Assembly (NCBI RefSeq): GCF_003173775.1
Contig: NZ_CP029552.1
Coordinates: 6,283,001-6,347,000, forward strand
DNA length: 64,000 bases
From: Methylobacterium sp. 17Sr1-1
GTDB lineage: Bacteria > Pseudomonadota > Alphaproteobacteria > Rhizobiales > Beijerinckiaceae
Reading direction: 5' to 3'
Below the pieces are notes generated by a model, which saw nothing but the letters and a program-made list of their open reading frames with translations, had not been told where the DNA came from and made no database searches. Position 1 is the first letter of the stretch; every line of letters begins with the position of its first letter. A program made the position numbers and the translations under genes. Shown here piece after piece: positions 1-8,090 of the stretch.

Positions 1-409
1 AGGGCGTGGCGGCGCCCGAGCCCGTCGTACTGCCGAGCGCCTGCGGCCCCCCTCCAAGCGCCTGCGGCGCGCCCGGGGCACCGGGATTCTGGGACGGATC
101 GAAGGCGTCGCTGCGCTTCTGGGGCTTGCCCTGCGGCGTCGCGGCCGCCGGCTTCTGGCCGCCCTTCTGCTCCTGGAAGCGGAACTCGACATCCTCCTGG
201 AACTTGCGCAGCTGCTCCTTGAGCTGGCGGTTCTCGTACTGGAGCGATTCGATCTGGCCCGCCATCTGGCGCGACTGGTTCTCCAGGCGGTTGAGGCGCA
301 CCACGAACTCGGCGGCATCCTGAGCCGCGGCCGGGCACGCGGCGGCGAGGGCCAGGCCTGAGACGGCGAGAGGGGCGAGGAGCAGGCGGCGAAGCATGGC
401 GGGGCGCAT
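1..409 (-). CDS. cpoB: Tol-Pal periplasmic coordinator CpoB/YbgF, N-terminal part (cut by window edge)
   Basis: Reading leftward, an ATG at 409 (MRPAMLRR, with a second in-frame ATG at 397) opens a frame that runs off the window at base 1, about 136 codons. It begins with a basic n-region, a hydrophobic core rich in Leu and Ala, and a signal-peptidase-like AAAQDA site. A heptad-type region follows (LNRLENQSRQMAGQIESL, then NRQLKEQLRKFQ), then a Pro/Gly/Gln-rich linker. This is the N-terminal trimerising coiled coil of CpoB/YbgF; the TPR domain lies outside. In the family it coordinates Tol-Pal with septal peptidoglycan synthesis in the periplasm. It sits downstream of pal on the same strand, the usual order. 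Which ATG is used is uncertain. Confidence 0.85.
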   Translation of the reverse strand, partial: MRPAMLRRLLLAPLAVSGLALAAACPAAAQDAAEFVVRLNRLENQSRQMAGQIESLQYENRQLKEQLRKFQEDVEFRFQEQKGGQKPAAATPQGKPQKRSDAFDPSQNPGAPGAPQALGGGPQALGSTTGSGAATP

Positions 410-549
410 CACGGCTCGGGTCAGGCGGCAGGTCCGCACTCGGGAGCGCGGGTTAGCAGATGCCGCGGCTCCGGGCAAAAGGGACGGCGCGGTCCGCGCC
501 GTCCACCGGAATCGGGGCGGCCTTCGCCACCCCTTCCTGCTTCGAACGA

Positions 550-670
550 GGGCGGCCCGCGCCGCTTCCTCCTCGTTGAGAACAGGGCGGCTCGCGCCGC
601 TTCTTCCTCATTGAGAACTGGGCGGCTCGCGCCGCTTCTTCCTTGTTGAGAACAGGGCGGCTCGCGCCGC
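550..670. repeat. 35-bp tandem repeat with hairpin units between pal and cpoB
   Basis: Three consecutive 35-bp units lie at 550-584, 585-619 and 620-654, followed by a partial unit to about 670. Each unit begins GGGCGGC(T/C)CGCGCCGC and ends in a TTGAGAAC block. On the pal-cpoB coding strand each unit can fold as GCGGC-GCGA-GCCGC, giving stacked small hairpins in the intercistronic RNA. A role in attenuation or mRNA stability is inference. Confidence 0.8.
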
Positions 671-677
671 CCCGGCC

Positions 678-1214
678 TCACGAGCCGGCGCCGCCGTCCA
701 GCACCGTGACGGCGCGGCGGTTCTGCGACCAGCACGAGATGTCGTTGCAGACCGCGACCGGGCGCTCCTTGCCGTAGGAGACGGTGCGCATGCGGTTCGA
801 GCCGATGCCCCGGGAGGCGAGGTAGTCCCGCACCGCCTGCGCGCGGCGGGCGCCGAGGGAGAAGTTGTACTCGCGGGTGCCGCGCTCGTCGGCGTGGCCC
901 TCGATCAGGAACGTGTAGCGCGGGTAGCGCGACAGCCACTGCGCCTGCTTGTCGAGGGTGGCGGTGGCGGTCGGGGTCAGGTCGGTCGAGTCGGACTCGA
1001 AGAAGACCCGGTCGCCGATATTGACCACGAAGTCCTGGGCGCTGCCCGGCGTCGCGGGACCGCCGCGGCCGCCCATGCCCCCGGCACCGCCGGCGCCATA
1101 GGCCGCCGAGGCGTCGGCGAGGTCGTTGTTGCTCGCGCAGGCCGCCATCGACAGGGCGAGCCCGAGGGCGGCGGTGATCTTGAGCGCGCGCAGGGGCGCG
1201 AGCGGCAGCGGCAT
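678..1214 (-). CDS. pal: Peptidoglycan-associated lipoprotein Pal
   Basis: The 178-residue protein starts MPLPLAPLRALK at 1214; GGAG lies about ten bases upstream of this ATG, and an in-frame start further upstream would add a charged leader ahead of the signal peptide. A lipobox (SMAAC) gives an acylated Cys near residue 26. After an Ala/Gly-rich linker comes an OmpA-like peptidoglycan-binding domain with FLIEGHADERGTREYNFSLG, which holds the diaminopimelate-contacting Asp and Arg, and then SYGKERP. The protein anchors the outer membrane to peptidoglycan and works with TolB and CpoB. tolB, usually just upstream of pal, is not present here; an unrelated response regulator occupies that side, so the tol cluster is split. 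Confidence 0.95.
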   Translation of the reverse strand: MPLPLAPLRALKITAALGLALSMAACASNNDLADASAAYGAGGAGGMGGRGGPATPGSAQDFVVNIGDRVFFESDSTDLTPTATATLDKQAQWLSRYPRYTFLIEGHADERGTREYNFSLGARRAQAVRDYLASRGIGSNRMRTVSYGKERPVAVCNDISCWSQNRRAVTVLDGGAGS

Positions 1215-1600
1215 CGACGTAAAACTCCTCTGGCGGTCTCGAGGAGAGACCGCACCCGGCGAGGCCCGAGCCGCACGAAGAGCCCGGCGACGCCGCTTCA
1301 CGACACGTGATCGTCCATAGTCCCGGCGGGTTAAGCGAAGGTTCCGTCAACCTTGACGGGGTCCCGCCCCCGGCGGGACCGCGCGGCTCCCGCCGCCCTG
1401 AGGCCGAGCCCCGACGACGAGCGCGGGGCGAGCTCCAGACACCGGCAAAATACGGCTACGCTGCGGCGCGGGAGGCCGTCGTCACGCACGCCCGGCCCAT
1501 GTTGCATTCGCGCAACATCGCGGGATCGCGGTCGTTGACGCTTCGTTAACCAAGACCGCCGACCGTCGCGGGATCGACGATCGAGATTCTCTCACAACCG
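1215..1600. promoter_or_regulatory. Divergent intergenic region with two adjacent perfect inverted repeats
   Basis: This 386-bp gap separates pal from the rightward response regulator and must hold both promoters. Two perfect inverted repeats stand side by side: CCGTCAA-CC-TTGACGG at 1344-1359 and GTCCCGCC-CCC-GGCGGGAC at 1361-1379. Neither is followed by a T-run, so they look more like operator or cruciform sites than terminators. The region next to the response regulator (about 1500-1600) is less GC-rich and includes TTGACGCTTCGTTAACCAAG, a possible promoter. Confidence 0.5.
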
Positions 1601-2059
1601 ATGCCCGAGACCCTGCCCCCGCCCTGGACGGCCCAATCGGGTCAGAAACCCTGCGTCCTGATCGTCGAGGACAGCTACATGCTGCTCGAGCTGCTGGTGA
1701 CGCTCTGCGAGCAGCACGGCGTCGCGACGATGACCGCGTCGAGCGGCGAGGCGGCGCTGACCCTGCTGCGCCAGCACGGTTCGCGGATCGACTGGCTCCT
1801 CACCGACATCCGGCTGCCGGGCCTCGTCGACGGCTGGGGCGTGGCCGAGGCCTACCGGCAGATCCAGCCGCACCGGCCGGTGATCTACTCCTCGACCACC
1901 GCCAACCTGAGGCACCCGGCGGTGCCGGGCAGCATCTTCGTCACCAAGCCCTTCGTGATCGCCGACATCCTGCACCTCGCCCGGATGATGGCCAACGAGA
2001 TCGAGGCGTCCCAGACGGAGATTTGCCAGGCCGAGACGCAGCACCAGCTCTGCGCGTGA
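1601..2059 (+). CDS. Single-domain response regulator (receiver domain only)
   Basis: This 152-residue protein is one CheY-like receiver with no output domain. The acidic pair is E23-D24, the phospho-acceptor is D69 in WLLTDIRLPG, the switch Ser/Thr lies in the YSSTT run (97-100), and the conserved Lys is K116 in VTKPF. The C-terminal 25 residues are Gln/Glu-rich and look unstructured. Such stand-alone receivers act as phosphate shuttles or bind partner proteins. No histidine kinase is adjacent, so the partner is unknown. Its stop is six bases from the end of the convergent gene at 2066. Confidence 0.85.
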   Translation: MPETLPPPWTAQSGQKPCVLIVEDSYMLLELLVTLCEQHGVATMTASSGEAALTLLRQHGSRIDWLLTDIRLPGLVDGWGVAEAYRQIQPHRPVIYSSTTANLRHPAVPGSIFVTKPFVIADILHLARMMANEIEASQTEICQAETQHQLCA

Positions 2060-2065
2060 CTCCGC

Positions 2066-2512
2066 TCACGCTCCCGTCGCGGCCCGCGCCGCCGCCGCGG
2101 CCTTGGCGTTGGCGGTCTCCTGGGCGGCGTCGGCCGCGTCGCTGAGGCGAAAATCCTTCGCCCGCGCCTCGCAGCGCGCGCGCAAGGAGTCGAGTTCCTC
2201 CTCGGTCAGGTGCTCGATGCCGATATAGGCGTTCTGGGCCGCGCTCGCTCGGATCAGCTCGTCGAGCTTGGCCTGAATCGCCGCCCCGTCGCGGTTCTGG
2301 GTGTTCTGGATCAGGAAGACCATCAGGAACGTCACGATCGTCGTGCCGGTGTTGATGATCAGCTGCCAGGTGTCCGAGTAGTGGAACAGCGGGCCGGTCA
2401 GCGCCCAGACCACGATCAGGAGCAGGCTGGCCGCGAAGGTGCCCGGACGCCCCGCCGCCCGGGCGACCGCGGCGGCGAAATCCGAGAAGGTGCGGACGTG
2501 CGTCGTGGCCAT
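2066..2512 (-). CDS. Low-affinity iron permease-like small membrane protein
   Basis: The ATG at 2512 (MATTHVRTFSDFAAAVARAAG) gives 148 residues. Two transmembrane segments are visible, around residues 25-42 (ASLLLIVVWALTG) and 48-66 (LIINTGTTIVTFLMVFLIQ). They are followed by QNTQNRD and the LDELIRAS motif, characteristic of the Fe_perm/DUF low-affinity iron permease family. The C-terminus is Ala-rich and cytoplasmic. Transport activity of bacterial members is poorly established, so the iron label is family-based. An in-frame start further upstream would add about 66 residues of Arg-rich sequence that does not resemble the family. Confidence 0.8.
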   Translation of the reverse strand: MATTHVRTFSDFAAAVARAAGRPGTFAASLLLIVVWALTGPLFHYSDTWQLIINTGTTIVTFLMVFLIQNTQNRDGAAIQAKLDELIRASAAQNAYIGIEHLTEEELDSLRARCEARAKDFRLSDAADAAQETANAKAAAAARAATGA

Positions 2513-2839
2513 CGTGCCCCCCGTGGCGGTTCGGCCTCCTGGAAGTTTTCCTAATGTTTCCAGGAGGCTCCGGGCTGGTGAGTGCCCGGGTACGAATTCC
2601 GATCCGGCGCCCGCGGTTCCCCTCTTGACGTGACGTGCGGCGCGGCGCAGTGACGGGCCGCTCGCGGCGCGCCTTCGCGCGGCAGCATCCCCGGACAACC
2701 GCAACCCCATGCCGAGCGACAGTCACAGTCGACCGCCCTTGCCGTCTCCGGCCTGAGGTCCCGCGCGCTTAGCCTCCGAGGCGGCTCACCGCGACCGGCC
2801 GGGGACGGCCGGCCGACGCCAGCGCCCCGAAGGTGAGCC
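2513..2839. other. Divergent intergenic region before mgtE
   Basis: This 327-bp gap must hold the promoters of the iron-permease-like gene and mgtE. I see no recognisable Mg-sensing leader, long hairpin or tandem repeat. An AAGGTGAG Shine-Dalgarno sequence lies directly before the mgtE ATG. Confidence 0.4.
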
Positions 2840-4207
2840 ATGATCGACACCGTGATCGACGCCCCCGTCGAGCCCGCCGCCCTCGCCGCGCGCCTCGCCG
2901 AGGAGAGCGCCCCCGACATCGTCGAGGCGCTGAACCGGGAGGCGCCGGAGGTGGCGGCCGCCATCCTGCTCAGCCTGCCGCACGAGCGCGCCGTCGAGGT
3001 GCTGGACCAGCCCGAGCTCGATTGCGCCCCCGACATCATCGAGATGCTGCCGCGCGACCGCGTCGCCTCGTTCCTGTCGGGCATGTCGGCCGACCGGGTC
3101 ACCGACGTGATCCGGGAGATCGAGGAGCCGGGCCGCTCGGACCTGCGCGCCCGCCTCGACGCCGAGACCCGTGGCGCCGTCGACAAGCTGATCGCCTATC
3201 CGGAGGAAAGCGTCGGCTCGATCATGACGACCGAGTTCGTCGCGGTGCCGACGACCTGGACCGTCGGTCTCACCCTCGACTACATCCGCAAGGTCGAGCG
3301 GACCCGCGAGACCGTCTACTCGATCTTCGTGCTCGATCCGCGCACCGGAGCGCTGGCCAAGGCGGTGCCGCTGCGCCGCCTGATCACCGGCCACCCGGAG
3401 GACAACATCCTGTCGGTGGCGCCGAACCGCCGCCCGGTGGTGGTCTCGGCCGATGCCAGCCGCGACGAGGCGGCGCGCCTGATCTCGAAATACGACCTCC
3501 TCGCCGTGCCGGTGGTCGATGCCAGCAACCACGTCGTCGGCATCGTCACCGTCGACGACGTGATCGACGCGATGATCCAGAAGCAGACCGAGGACGTGCA
3601 GCGCTTCGGCGGCATGGAGGCGCTCGACGAGCCCTACATGTCGATCAACTTCCTCACCATGATCCGCAAGCGGGCCGGCTGGCTCTGCGTGCTGTTCCTC
3701 TCCGAGATGCTCACCGCCAGCGCGATGCAGGGGTTCGAGGGCGAACTGGAGAAGGCCCTTGTCCTGACCCTGTTCATCCCGCTGATCATGAGCTCGGGCG
3801 GCAATTCGGGCTCGCAGGCGACCTCGCTGCTGATCCGGGCGCTGGCCCTGCATCAGGTCCGGCTCGGCGACTGGTGGCGGGTGGCGCTCCGCGAGATCCC
3901 GGCCGGCCTGACGCTGGGGGCGATCCTCGGCGCGATCGGCGTCGTGCGGATCGTGATCTGGCAGAAGCTCGGCTTCTACGATTACGGCGAGCACTGGTTC
4001 CTGGTCGCCGCCACCGTCGGCACGGCGCTGGTCGGCATCGTGCTGTTCGGCTCGCTCACCGGCTCGATGCTGCCCTTCATCCTCCAGCGCGTCGGCTTCG
4101 ACCCCGCCACCGCCTCGGCCCCGTTCGTCGCGACGCTCGTCGACGTGTCGGGACTGGTGATCTACTTCACCGTGGCGCTGGTGATCCTGAAGGGAACTTT
4201 GCTTTAG
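2840..4207 (+). CDS. mgtE: Magnesium transporter MgtE
   Basis: The 455-residue protein has the full MgtE architecture. An N-terminal helical domain (about 10-130) contains the repeated LPxER/LPRDRV motifs. Two CBS domains follow (about 135-260), with YPEESVGSIMTTEF and VDDVIDAMIQ. A five-helix membrane domain starts near residue 280. The pore signature is PLIMSSGGNSGSQA, and a conserved acidic site lies in PFVATLVDVSGLVIYF near the end. MgtE is a Mg2+-gated channel in the inner membrane whose cytoplasmic domains close the pore when Mg2+ is high. It stands alone on its strand, so it is probably monocistronic. Confidence 0.95.
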   Translation: MIDTVIDAPVEPAALAARLAEESAPDIVEALNREAPEVAAAILLSLPHERAVEVLDQPELDCAPDIIEMLPRDRVASFLSGMSADRVTDVIREIEEPGRSDLRARLDAETRGAVDKLIAYPEESVGSIMTTEFVAVPTTWTVGLTLDYIRKVERTRETVYSIFVLDPRTGALAKAVPLRRLITGHPEDNILSVAPNRRPVVVSADASRDEAARLISKYDLLAVPVVDASNHVVGIVTVDDVIDAMIQKQTEDVQRFGGMEALDEPYMSINFLTMIRKRAGWLCVLFLSEMLTASAMQGFEGELEKALVLTLFIPLIMSSGGNSGSQATSLLIRALALHQVRLGDWWRVALREIPAGLTLGAILGAIGVVRIVIWQKLGFYDYGEHWFLVAATVGTALVGIVLFGSLTGSMLPFILQRVGFDPATASAPFVATLVDVSGLVIYFTVALVILKGTLL

Positions 4208-4244
4208 GGGGTGGGTTGATCGCCCCTCCGACCGTCTCGTGACA

Positions 4245-4402
4245 ACCCTCCGCGTCATCCCGGGGCTCGCCGAAAGGCGAGAACCCGGGATCCATAAACG
4301 CTGACGCTTCAGAACAGGTCGGCACGCATTCCGCTCAAGTCGACACCCTCAGCGGCTATGGATCCCGGGTTCCGCTGCGCGGCCCCGGGATGACGCGGAG
4401 GG
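4245..4402. repeat. Long inverted-repeat element (158 bp) between mgtE and terC
   Basis: The outer arms are a near-perfect inverted repeat: ACCCTCCGCGTCATCCCGGG from 4245 pairs with sequence ending at 4402 (CCCGGGATGACGCGGAGGGT). A nested pair, GAACCCGGGATCCATA near 4281 and TATGGATCCCGGGTTC near 4357, lies inside. The central part contains CGCTGACGCTTCAG (4299-4312), also found exactly at 9700-9713. It lies between convergent genes, so it may end transcription from both sides. The related short element at 7051-7105 shares the TCATCCCGGG arm. Confidence 0.8.
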
Positions 4403-4484
4403 TCCGTCAATGACCTGTTGCGGGATCAAACCCCGGGCTCCCGAAGCGAAGAAGGATGGGTGCGATCCCTACGCCCCGCTGAAC

Positions 4485-4510
4485 AAAAAAAGGGGCGCCC
4501 CAAGCGCCCC
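4485..4510 (-). terminator. Rho-independent terminator of terC
   Basis: On the minus strand the sequence reads GGGGCGC-TTGGG-GCGCCCC followed by seven T residues, a textbook intrinsic terminator ten bases after the terC stop codon. Confidence 0.92.
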
Positions 4511-4520
4511 CTCCCCTCAA

Positions 4521-5609
4521 TCACCCGTGGCTGCTGCCGAGCCGCTCGCGCGGCACCTCCACCGCCGGCGGGACGGCCGCGGGGGCCTCCGCCGCGCCGC
4601 GGGTGCGCCAGAGGCTGTAGACGATGCCGGCGGCGAGCAGCACCACGGTGACCACGAGGGCGACCCAGGGCTGGATCTCGACCAGCTCGAACGTGTCCGC
4701 CACAACGATCTTCAGGCCGATGAAGATCAGGATCGCGGCGAGCGCCGTCTTCAGGTAGGCGAACCGGTCGACCATCGCCGCCAGCGCGAAGTAGAGCGCG
4801 CGAAGGCCGAGGATCGCGAAGATGTTCGAGGTGTAGACCACGTAGGTGTCGGTGGTGATGGCGAAGATCGCCGGGACGCTGTCGACCGCGAAGATCACGT
4901 CGGCGCCGTTCACCAGCACCAGCGCGAGCGCCAGCGGGGTCAGCCAGAGCACCGGCTTGCCGGTCTTCGGATCGGGCCGGCGGGTGGTGAAGTTCTGGCC
5001 GTCGAGCTCGTCCGTCACCCGCATGTGCTTGCGCATGAAGCCGGTGAAGCGGTCGGCGGACTTGTTCTCGCCCTCCTCCTCGCCGGAAACCAGCATCTTG
5101 ATGCCGGCATAGATCAGGAAGGCGGCGAAGATCGTCAGCACCCACTCGGCCTGATGGACGAGGGCGGCGCCGAGCCCGATCATCAGGCCGCGCAGCACGA
5201 TCGCCGCCAGGATGCCCCACAGGAGCACCCGGTGCTGCGCGTTGCGGGGAATACCGAGATAGCCGAAGATCACCGCGATCACGAAGACGTTGTCCATCGA
5301 CAACGACTTCTCGACCACGAGGCCGGCAAGGTATTCCTGGCCCGCCTGCGGGCCGATGTACCACCAGACCCAGCCGCCGAAGAGGAGGCCGAGGGTGAGG
5401 TAGAAGGCGGTGAGGAGCAGGCTCTCCTTCACGCCGATCTCGCGGCTCTTGTCGCGATGCAGGAGACCGAGATCGAGGGCGAGCAGGACGAAGATGACGG
5501 CGTGGAAGCCCAGCCACATCCAGATCGGCTTGCCGAGCCACGTCATATACAGAAAATCGACCATCGCGGGACCGTGATGCTTCGAGGAAGAAAGCATCGG
5601 CTCCGACAT
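4521..5609 (-). CDS. TerC/Alx-family integral membrane protein
   Basis: The protein of about 362 residues has eight or nine hydrophobic segments. Hallmarks are the acidic FVLLALDLGLLHR in helix 1, VVEKSLSMDNVFVIAVIFGY, and the second-half counterpart VNGADVIFAVDSVPAIFAIT; the paired Asp/Asn sites resemble a metal path. The central cytoplasmic loop (about residues 175-230) is charged. Members named TerC or Alx are linked to tellurite resistance, alkaline response or Mn2+ export and metallation of secreted enzymes. I infer Mn2+ export is likely but cannot prove it. The start is uncertain: ATG 5609, GTG 5612 or the internal ATG 5564 (MVDFLYMTWLGKP), which best matches typical family starts. It ends in a strong terminator. 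Confidence 0.88.
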   Translation of the reverse strand: MSEPMLSSSKHHGPAMVDFLYMTWLGKPIWMWLGFHAVIFVLLALDLGLLHRDKSREIGVKESLLLTAFYLTLGLLFGGWVWWYIGPQAGQEYLAGLVVEKSLSMDNVFVIAVIFGYLGIPRNAQHRVLLWGILAAIVLRGLMIGLGAALVHQAEWVLTIFAAFLIYAGIKMLVSGEEEGENKSADRFTGFMRKHMRVTDELDGQNFTTRRPDPKTGKPVLWLTPLALALVLVNGADVIFAVDSVPAIFAITTDTYVVYTSNIFAILGLRALYFALAAMVDRFAYLKTALAAILIFIGLKIVVADTFELVEIQPWVALVVTVVLLAAGIVYSLWRTRGAAEAPAAVPPAVEVPRERLGSSHG

Positions 5610-5783
5610 CACGAGCGCGAGAAGCGCAGCTCGCCAGAGGGGCCCGCAGCCGATTGAGTGGACTTATGTCCCCGATGGCGGCGGATCAAGGGCGGCCGGG
5701 GCCGACGGCCACGCTCATATTTTCGCGATCCTGCCTCAGCGGCAGGTTGACAGGGAGCCCTGCGTCGCGGCCTTGGGGCGCGC

Positions 5784-7013
5784 ATGACGACACCGAGTGC
5801 GCGAGGGGCCGCGACCGTCGCGGTGATCGGGGCCGGGCCCGCGGGGCTCGCCGCCGCCGAGATCCTGGCCGAGGCGGGCCTGCAGGTCACCGTGATCGAG
5901 CGGATGCCGTCGCCGGCCCGCAAGCTGCTGATCGCCGGGCGCGGCGGACTCAATCTCACCCACAGCGAGCCGCTGGAGCGCTTCCTCGCCCGCTACGCCC
6001 CGCCGGAGCGACGCCTTGACGCAGCGATCCGGGACTTCCCGCCGCAGGCCCTGCGCGACTGGTGCGAGGCCTTGGGCCAACCGACCTTCGTCGGGTCGAG
6101 CGGCCGGGTGTTTCCGCAGGCCTTCAAGGCCTCGCCGCTGCTGCGGGCGTGGCTCGCCCGGCTCGACGGGCTCGGCGTGACCTTGCGCACCCGCACCCGC
6201 TGGACCGGCTGGGACGCCGACGGCGCGCTGGTTCTGGCGGGCGAGCACGGTCCGGAGCGCGTGACGGTGGACGCGTCGGTGCTGGCGCTCGGCGGCGCGA
6301 GCTGGCCGCGGCTCGGCTCCGACGGCGCCTGGGTGCCGGTGCTGGCGGCGGAGGGAATTTCCGTGAGCCCGCTGCGCCCGGCCAATGCGGGCTTCACCGC
6401 CGCGTGGTCGCCGGTCTTCGCCGAGCGCTTCGCCGGCGCCCCGCTCAAGCGCATCGCGCTCCGTCTCGGCCCCACACAGGTGCGGGGCGAGGCGGTGATC
6501 ACGCGCGACGGGATCGAGGGCGGCGCGATCTACGCCCTGTCGCGGCCGATCCGCGAGGCGATCGAAGCGACGGGGGAGGCTGTGGTCGCCCTCGACCTGC
6601 GGCCGGACCTCGACGAGGCCGCCCTCGCCCGTCGGCTCGCCGGGGCGCGGCCGAAGGAATCCCGCGCCACGATCCTGCGCAAGGCGGCGTCCTTGAGCCC
6701 GCCGGCGTCCGGCCTCCTGCGCGAGGCGGCGCGCGACCTGCCGGCGGAGGCCGGCGCGCTCGCCGCCCTGATCAAGGCGGTGCCGCTGCGGCTCACCGGC
6801 CTGCGGCCGATCGAGCGGGCGATCTCCAGCGCCGGGGGCGTCGCCTTCGCGGATCTCGACGCGCGCTTCATGCTGCGCAGCCGGCCCGGCACGTTCCTCG
6901 CCGGCGAGATGCTGGACTGGGAAGCGCCGACCGGCGGCTACCTGCTCCAGGCGAGCTTCGCCAGCGGCCGGGCCGCGGCGAAGGGGGTGCTGGAGTGGTT
7001 GGGCGGGCGCTGA
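5784..7013 (+). CDS. HI0933/TIGR03862-type FAD-dependent flavoprotein
   Basis: This 409-residue protein opens with an FAD-binding Rossmann motif, VIGAGPAGLAAAE (about residues 13-25), with ERM as the ribose-binding acid. RKLLIAGRGGLNLTH near residue 48, the family hallmark, follows. The C-terminal FAD contact is AGEMLDWEAPTGGYLLQ near 373, and LTGLRPIERAISSAGGV is also characteristic. The family (BaiN/HI0933, called TIGR03862 in proteobacteria) comprises soluble flavoproteins of unproven substrate. No operon partner is present. The intergenic region to terC holds a CCTGCC-TCAGC-GGCAGG hairpin (5730-5746) followed by a consensus TTGACA (5747-5752), probably the -35 box. Confidence 0.85.
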   Translation: MTTPSARGAATVAVIGAGPAGLAAAEILAEAGLQVTVIERMPSPARKLLIAGRGGLNLTHSEPLERFLARYAPPERRLDAAIRDFPPQALRDWCEALGQPTFVGSSGRVFPQAFKASPLLRAWLARLDGLGVTLRTRTRWTGWDADGALVLAGEHGPERVTVDASVLALGGASWPRLGSDGAWVPVLAAEGISVSPLRPANAGFTAAWSPVFAERFAGAPLKRIALRLGPTQVRGEAVITRDGIEGGAIYALSRPIREAIEATGEAVVALDLRPDLDEAALARRLAGARPKESRATILRKAASLSPPASGLLREAARDLPAEAGALAALIKAVPLRLTGLRPIERAISSAGGVAFADLDARFMLRSRPGTFLAGEMLDWEAPTGGYLLQASFASGRAAAKGVLEWLGGR

Positions 7014-7050
7014 CGGAGCGGCGCTTCGGACTTCCCTCGACAATGTGAAG

Positions 7051-7105
7051 CCCTCCTCGTCATCCCGGGGCTCGGCTGCGCCGAGCGCCGGGATGACGAG
7101 GAGGG
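7051..7105. terminator. Bidirectional terminator-like hairpin, repeat family CATCCCGGG
   Basis: A 55-nt nearly perfect hairpin: CCCTCCTCGTCATCCCGG (7051-7068), a two-base mismatch, CTCGGC, loop TGC, GCCGAG, mismatch, then CCGGGATGACGAGGAGGG (7088-7105). It sits between the convergent flavoprotein and collagen-like genes, and its arms match those of the 4245-4402 element in the TCATCCCGGG core. Confidence 0.75.
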
Positions 7106-7136
7106 TGGGAAAGCCGGTGGTGGAATCAACGAAGAC

Positions 7137-7973
7137 TTACAGCTTCGCGCAGAACCCGACCATGCCCGAGCTGTCCGACGGGCACAAAGCCACGGCCTCG
7201 CCGCTCTCGCGGCGGGTGAAGTTCGGGTTGCCCCCGCGCAGGCAATAGGCCGACACGAAGGTCTCGCCCGCGTCGCAGACGAGCTCGCAATGCGGCTTGG
7301 CGCAACCGTCGGTGCGCAGCATCCGGAACGGCAGGGCGGCCGTGGCCGTGGCGGCCGTCGCTCCCGCCGATCCGGCCGGCCCCTGCGGCCCTGCCGGCCC
7401 TTGCGGCCCGGCGGGACCGGCCTCGCCGCGGGCGCCCGGCTCACCCTTCGGGCCCGCCTCGCCCCGCGGCCCGGGCTCTCCCTTGGGGCCAGCATCTCCC
7501 TTCGGTCCTGCCTCGCCCCTGGGCCCCGCATCCCCCTTGGGACCGGGCTCGCCCTTCGGGCCGGGGGGGCCGGCGAGGCCGGCCATGCCCTGCGGCCCGG
7601 TCGGGCCCGGCTCGCCCTTCGGGCCCGGGGCGCCGGTGGCACCGCAATTCGCCACCGCGATCTCGCGCGAGGCCTCGCCGGCCTTGAGCGTCGCGACGCA
7701 GTTCTGCGGCACGTACGGCACCTTCAGGGTGAAGCGTCCGCGCTTGTCCGAGGTGACCGGGATGTCGTCGTCGAGGGTGACGACCACCCCGGCCTTGCCG
7801 ACGCTGCCGGAGACGGTCAGGTCGCCGGCCTCGATCCGGGCATCCCAGACCGTGATGGCTTGTTGCGCCGGGGCGGCCGCGCGCCCGCCCGCCGGCGTCT
7901 GCGGCTGCGCGAGAGCCGGGCCGGACAGGACGGCACAGGCGGACAGGATCAACGCGGCGCGGAATGGACGCAT
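7137..7973 (-). CDS. Secreted collagen-like protein (32 Gly-X-Y triplets, Cys-rich C-terminus)
   Basis: The 278-residue protein has a signal peptide (residues 1-22, ending PALAQ). A beta-rich N-terminal domain with Ig-like or carboxypeptidase-regulatory character follows (about 38-105; [30 protein letters not shown]). Then come 32 uninterrupted Gly-X-Y triplets (111-206), rich in [12 protein letters not shown] and GPR-GEA. The Lys-Gly-Glu/Asp pairs are those known to stabilise collagen helices without hydroxyproline. The C-terminal domain (about 215-278) has six cysteines (C224, C229, C233, C244, C264, C275). It is probably exported and trimeric, but whether it is surface-bound is unknown: no membrane anchor or lipobox is visible. 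Function is not known. GC and codon use look like the neighbours. Confidence 0.85.
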   Translation of the reverse strand: MRPFRAALILSACAVLSGPALAQPQTPAGGRAAAPAQQAITVWDARIEAGDLTVSGSVGKAGVVVTLDDDIPVTSDKRGRFTLKVPYVPQNCVATLKAGEASREIAVANCGATGAPGPKGEPGPTGPQGMAGLAGPPGPKGEPGPKGDAGPRGEAGPKGDAGPKGEPGPRGEAGPKGEPGARGEAGPAGPQGPAGPQGPAGSAGATAATATAALPFRMLRTDGCAKPHCELVCDAGETFVSAYCLRGGNPNFTRRESGEAVALCPSDSSGMVGFCAKL

Positions 7974-8090
7974 CGTTCAGCCTCGAGGCGTGATGGACGG
8001 CCCGCGCGCAGGGCAGAGGTGGCGGGCGGCGCACCTTGCGGCGCTGTCAAGCTGCGGTCAACTGCGCAGATGCCCGCCGTAAACCACTTG

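Noticed and set aside
4410..5657. A 415-codon plus-strand frame over terC
   Set aside because: Antisense to terC, whose membrane helices and terminator are clear on the minus strand.
5610..5783. A manganese-sensing (yybP-ykoY-type) riboswitch before terC
   Set aside because: TerC genes sometimes carry one, but I could not find the conserved loop sequences or paired helices here; only a simple hairpin at 5730-5746 is visible.
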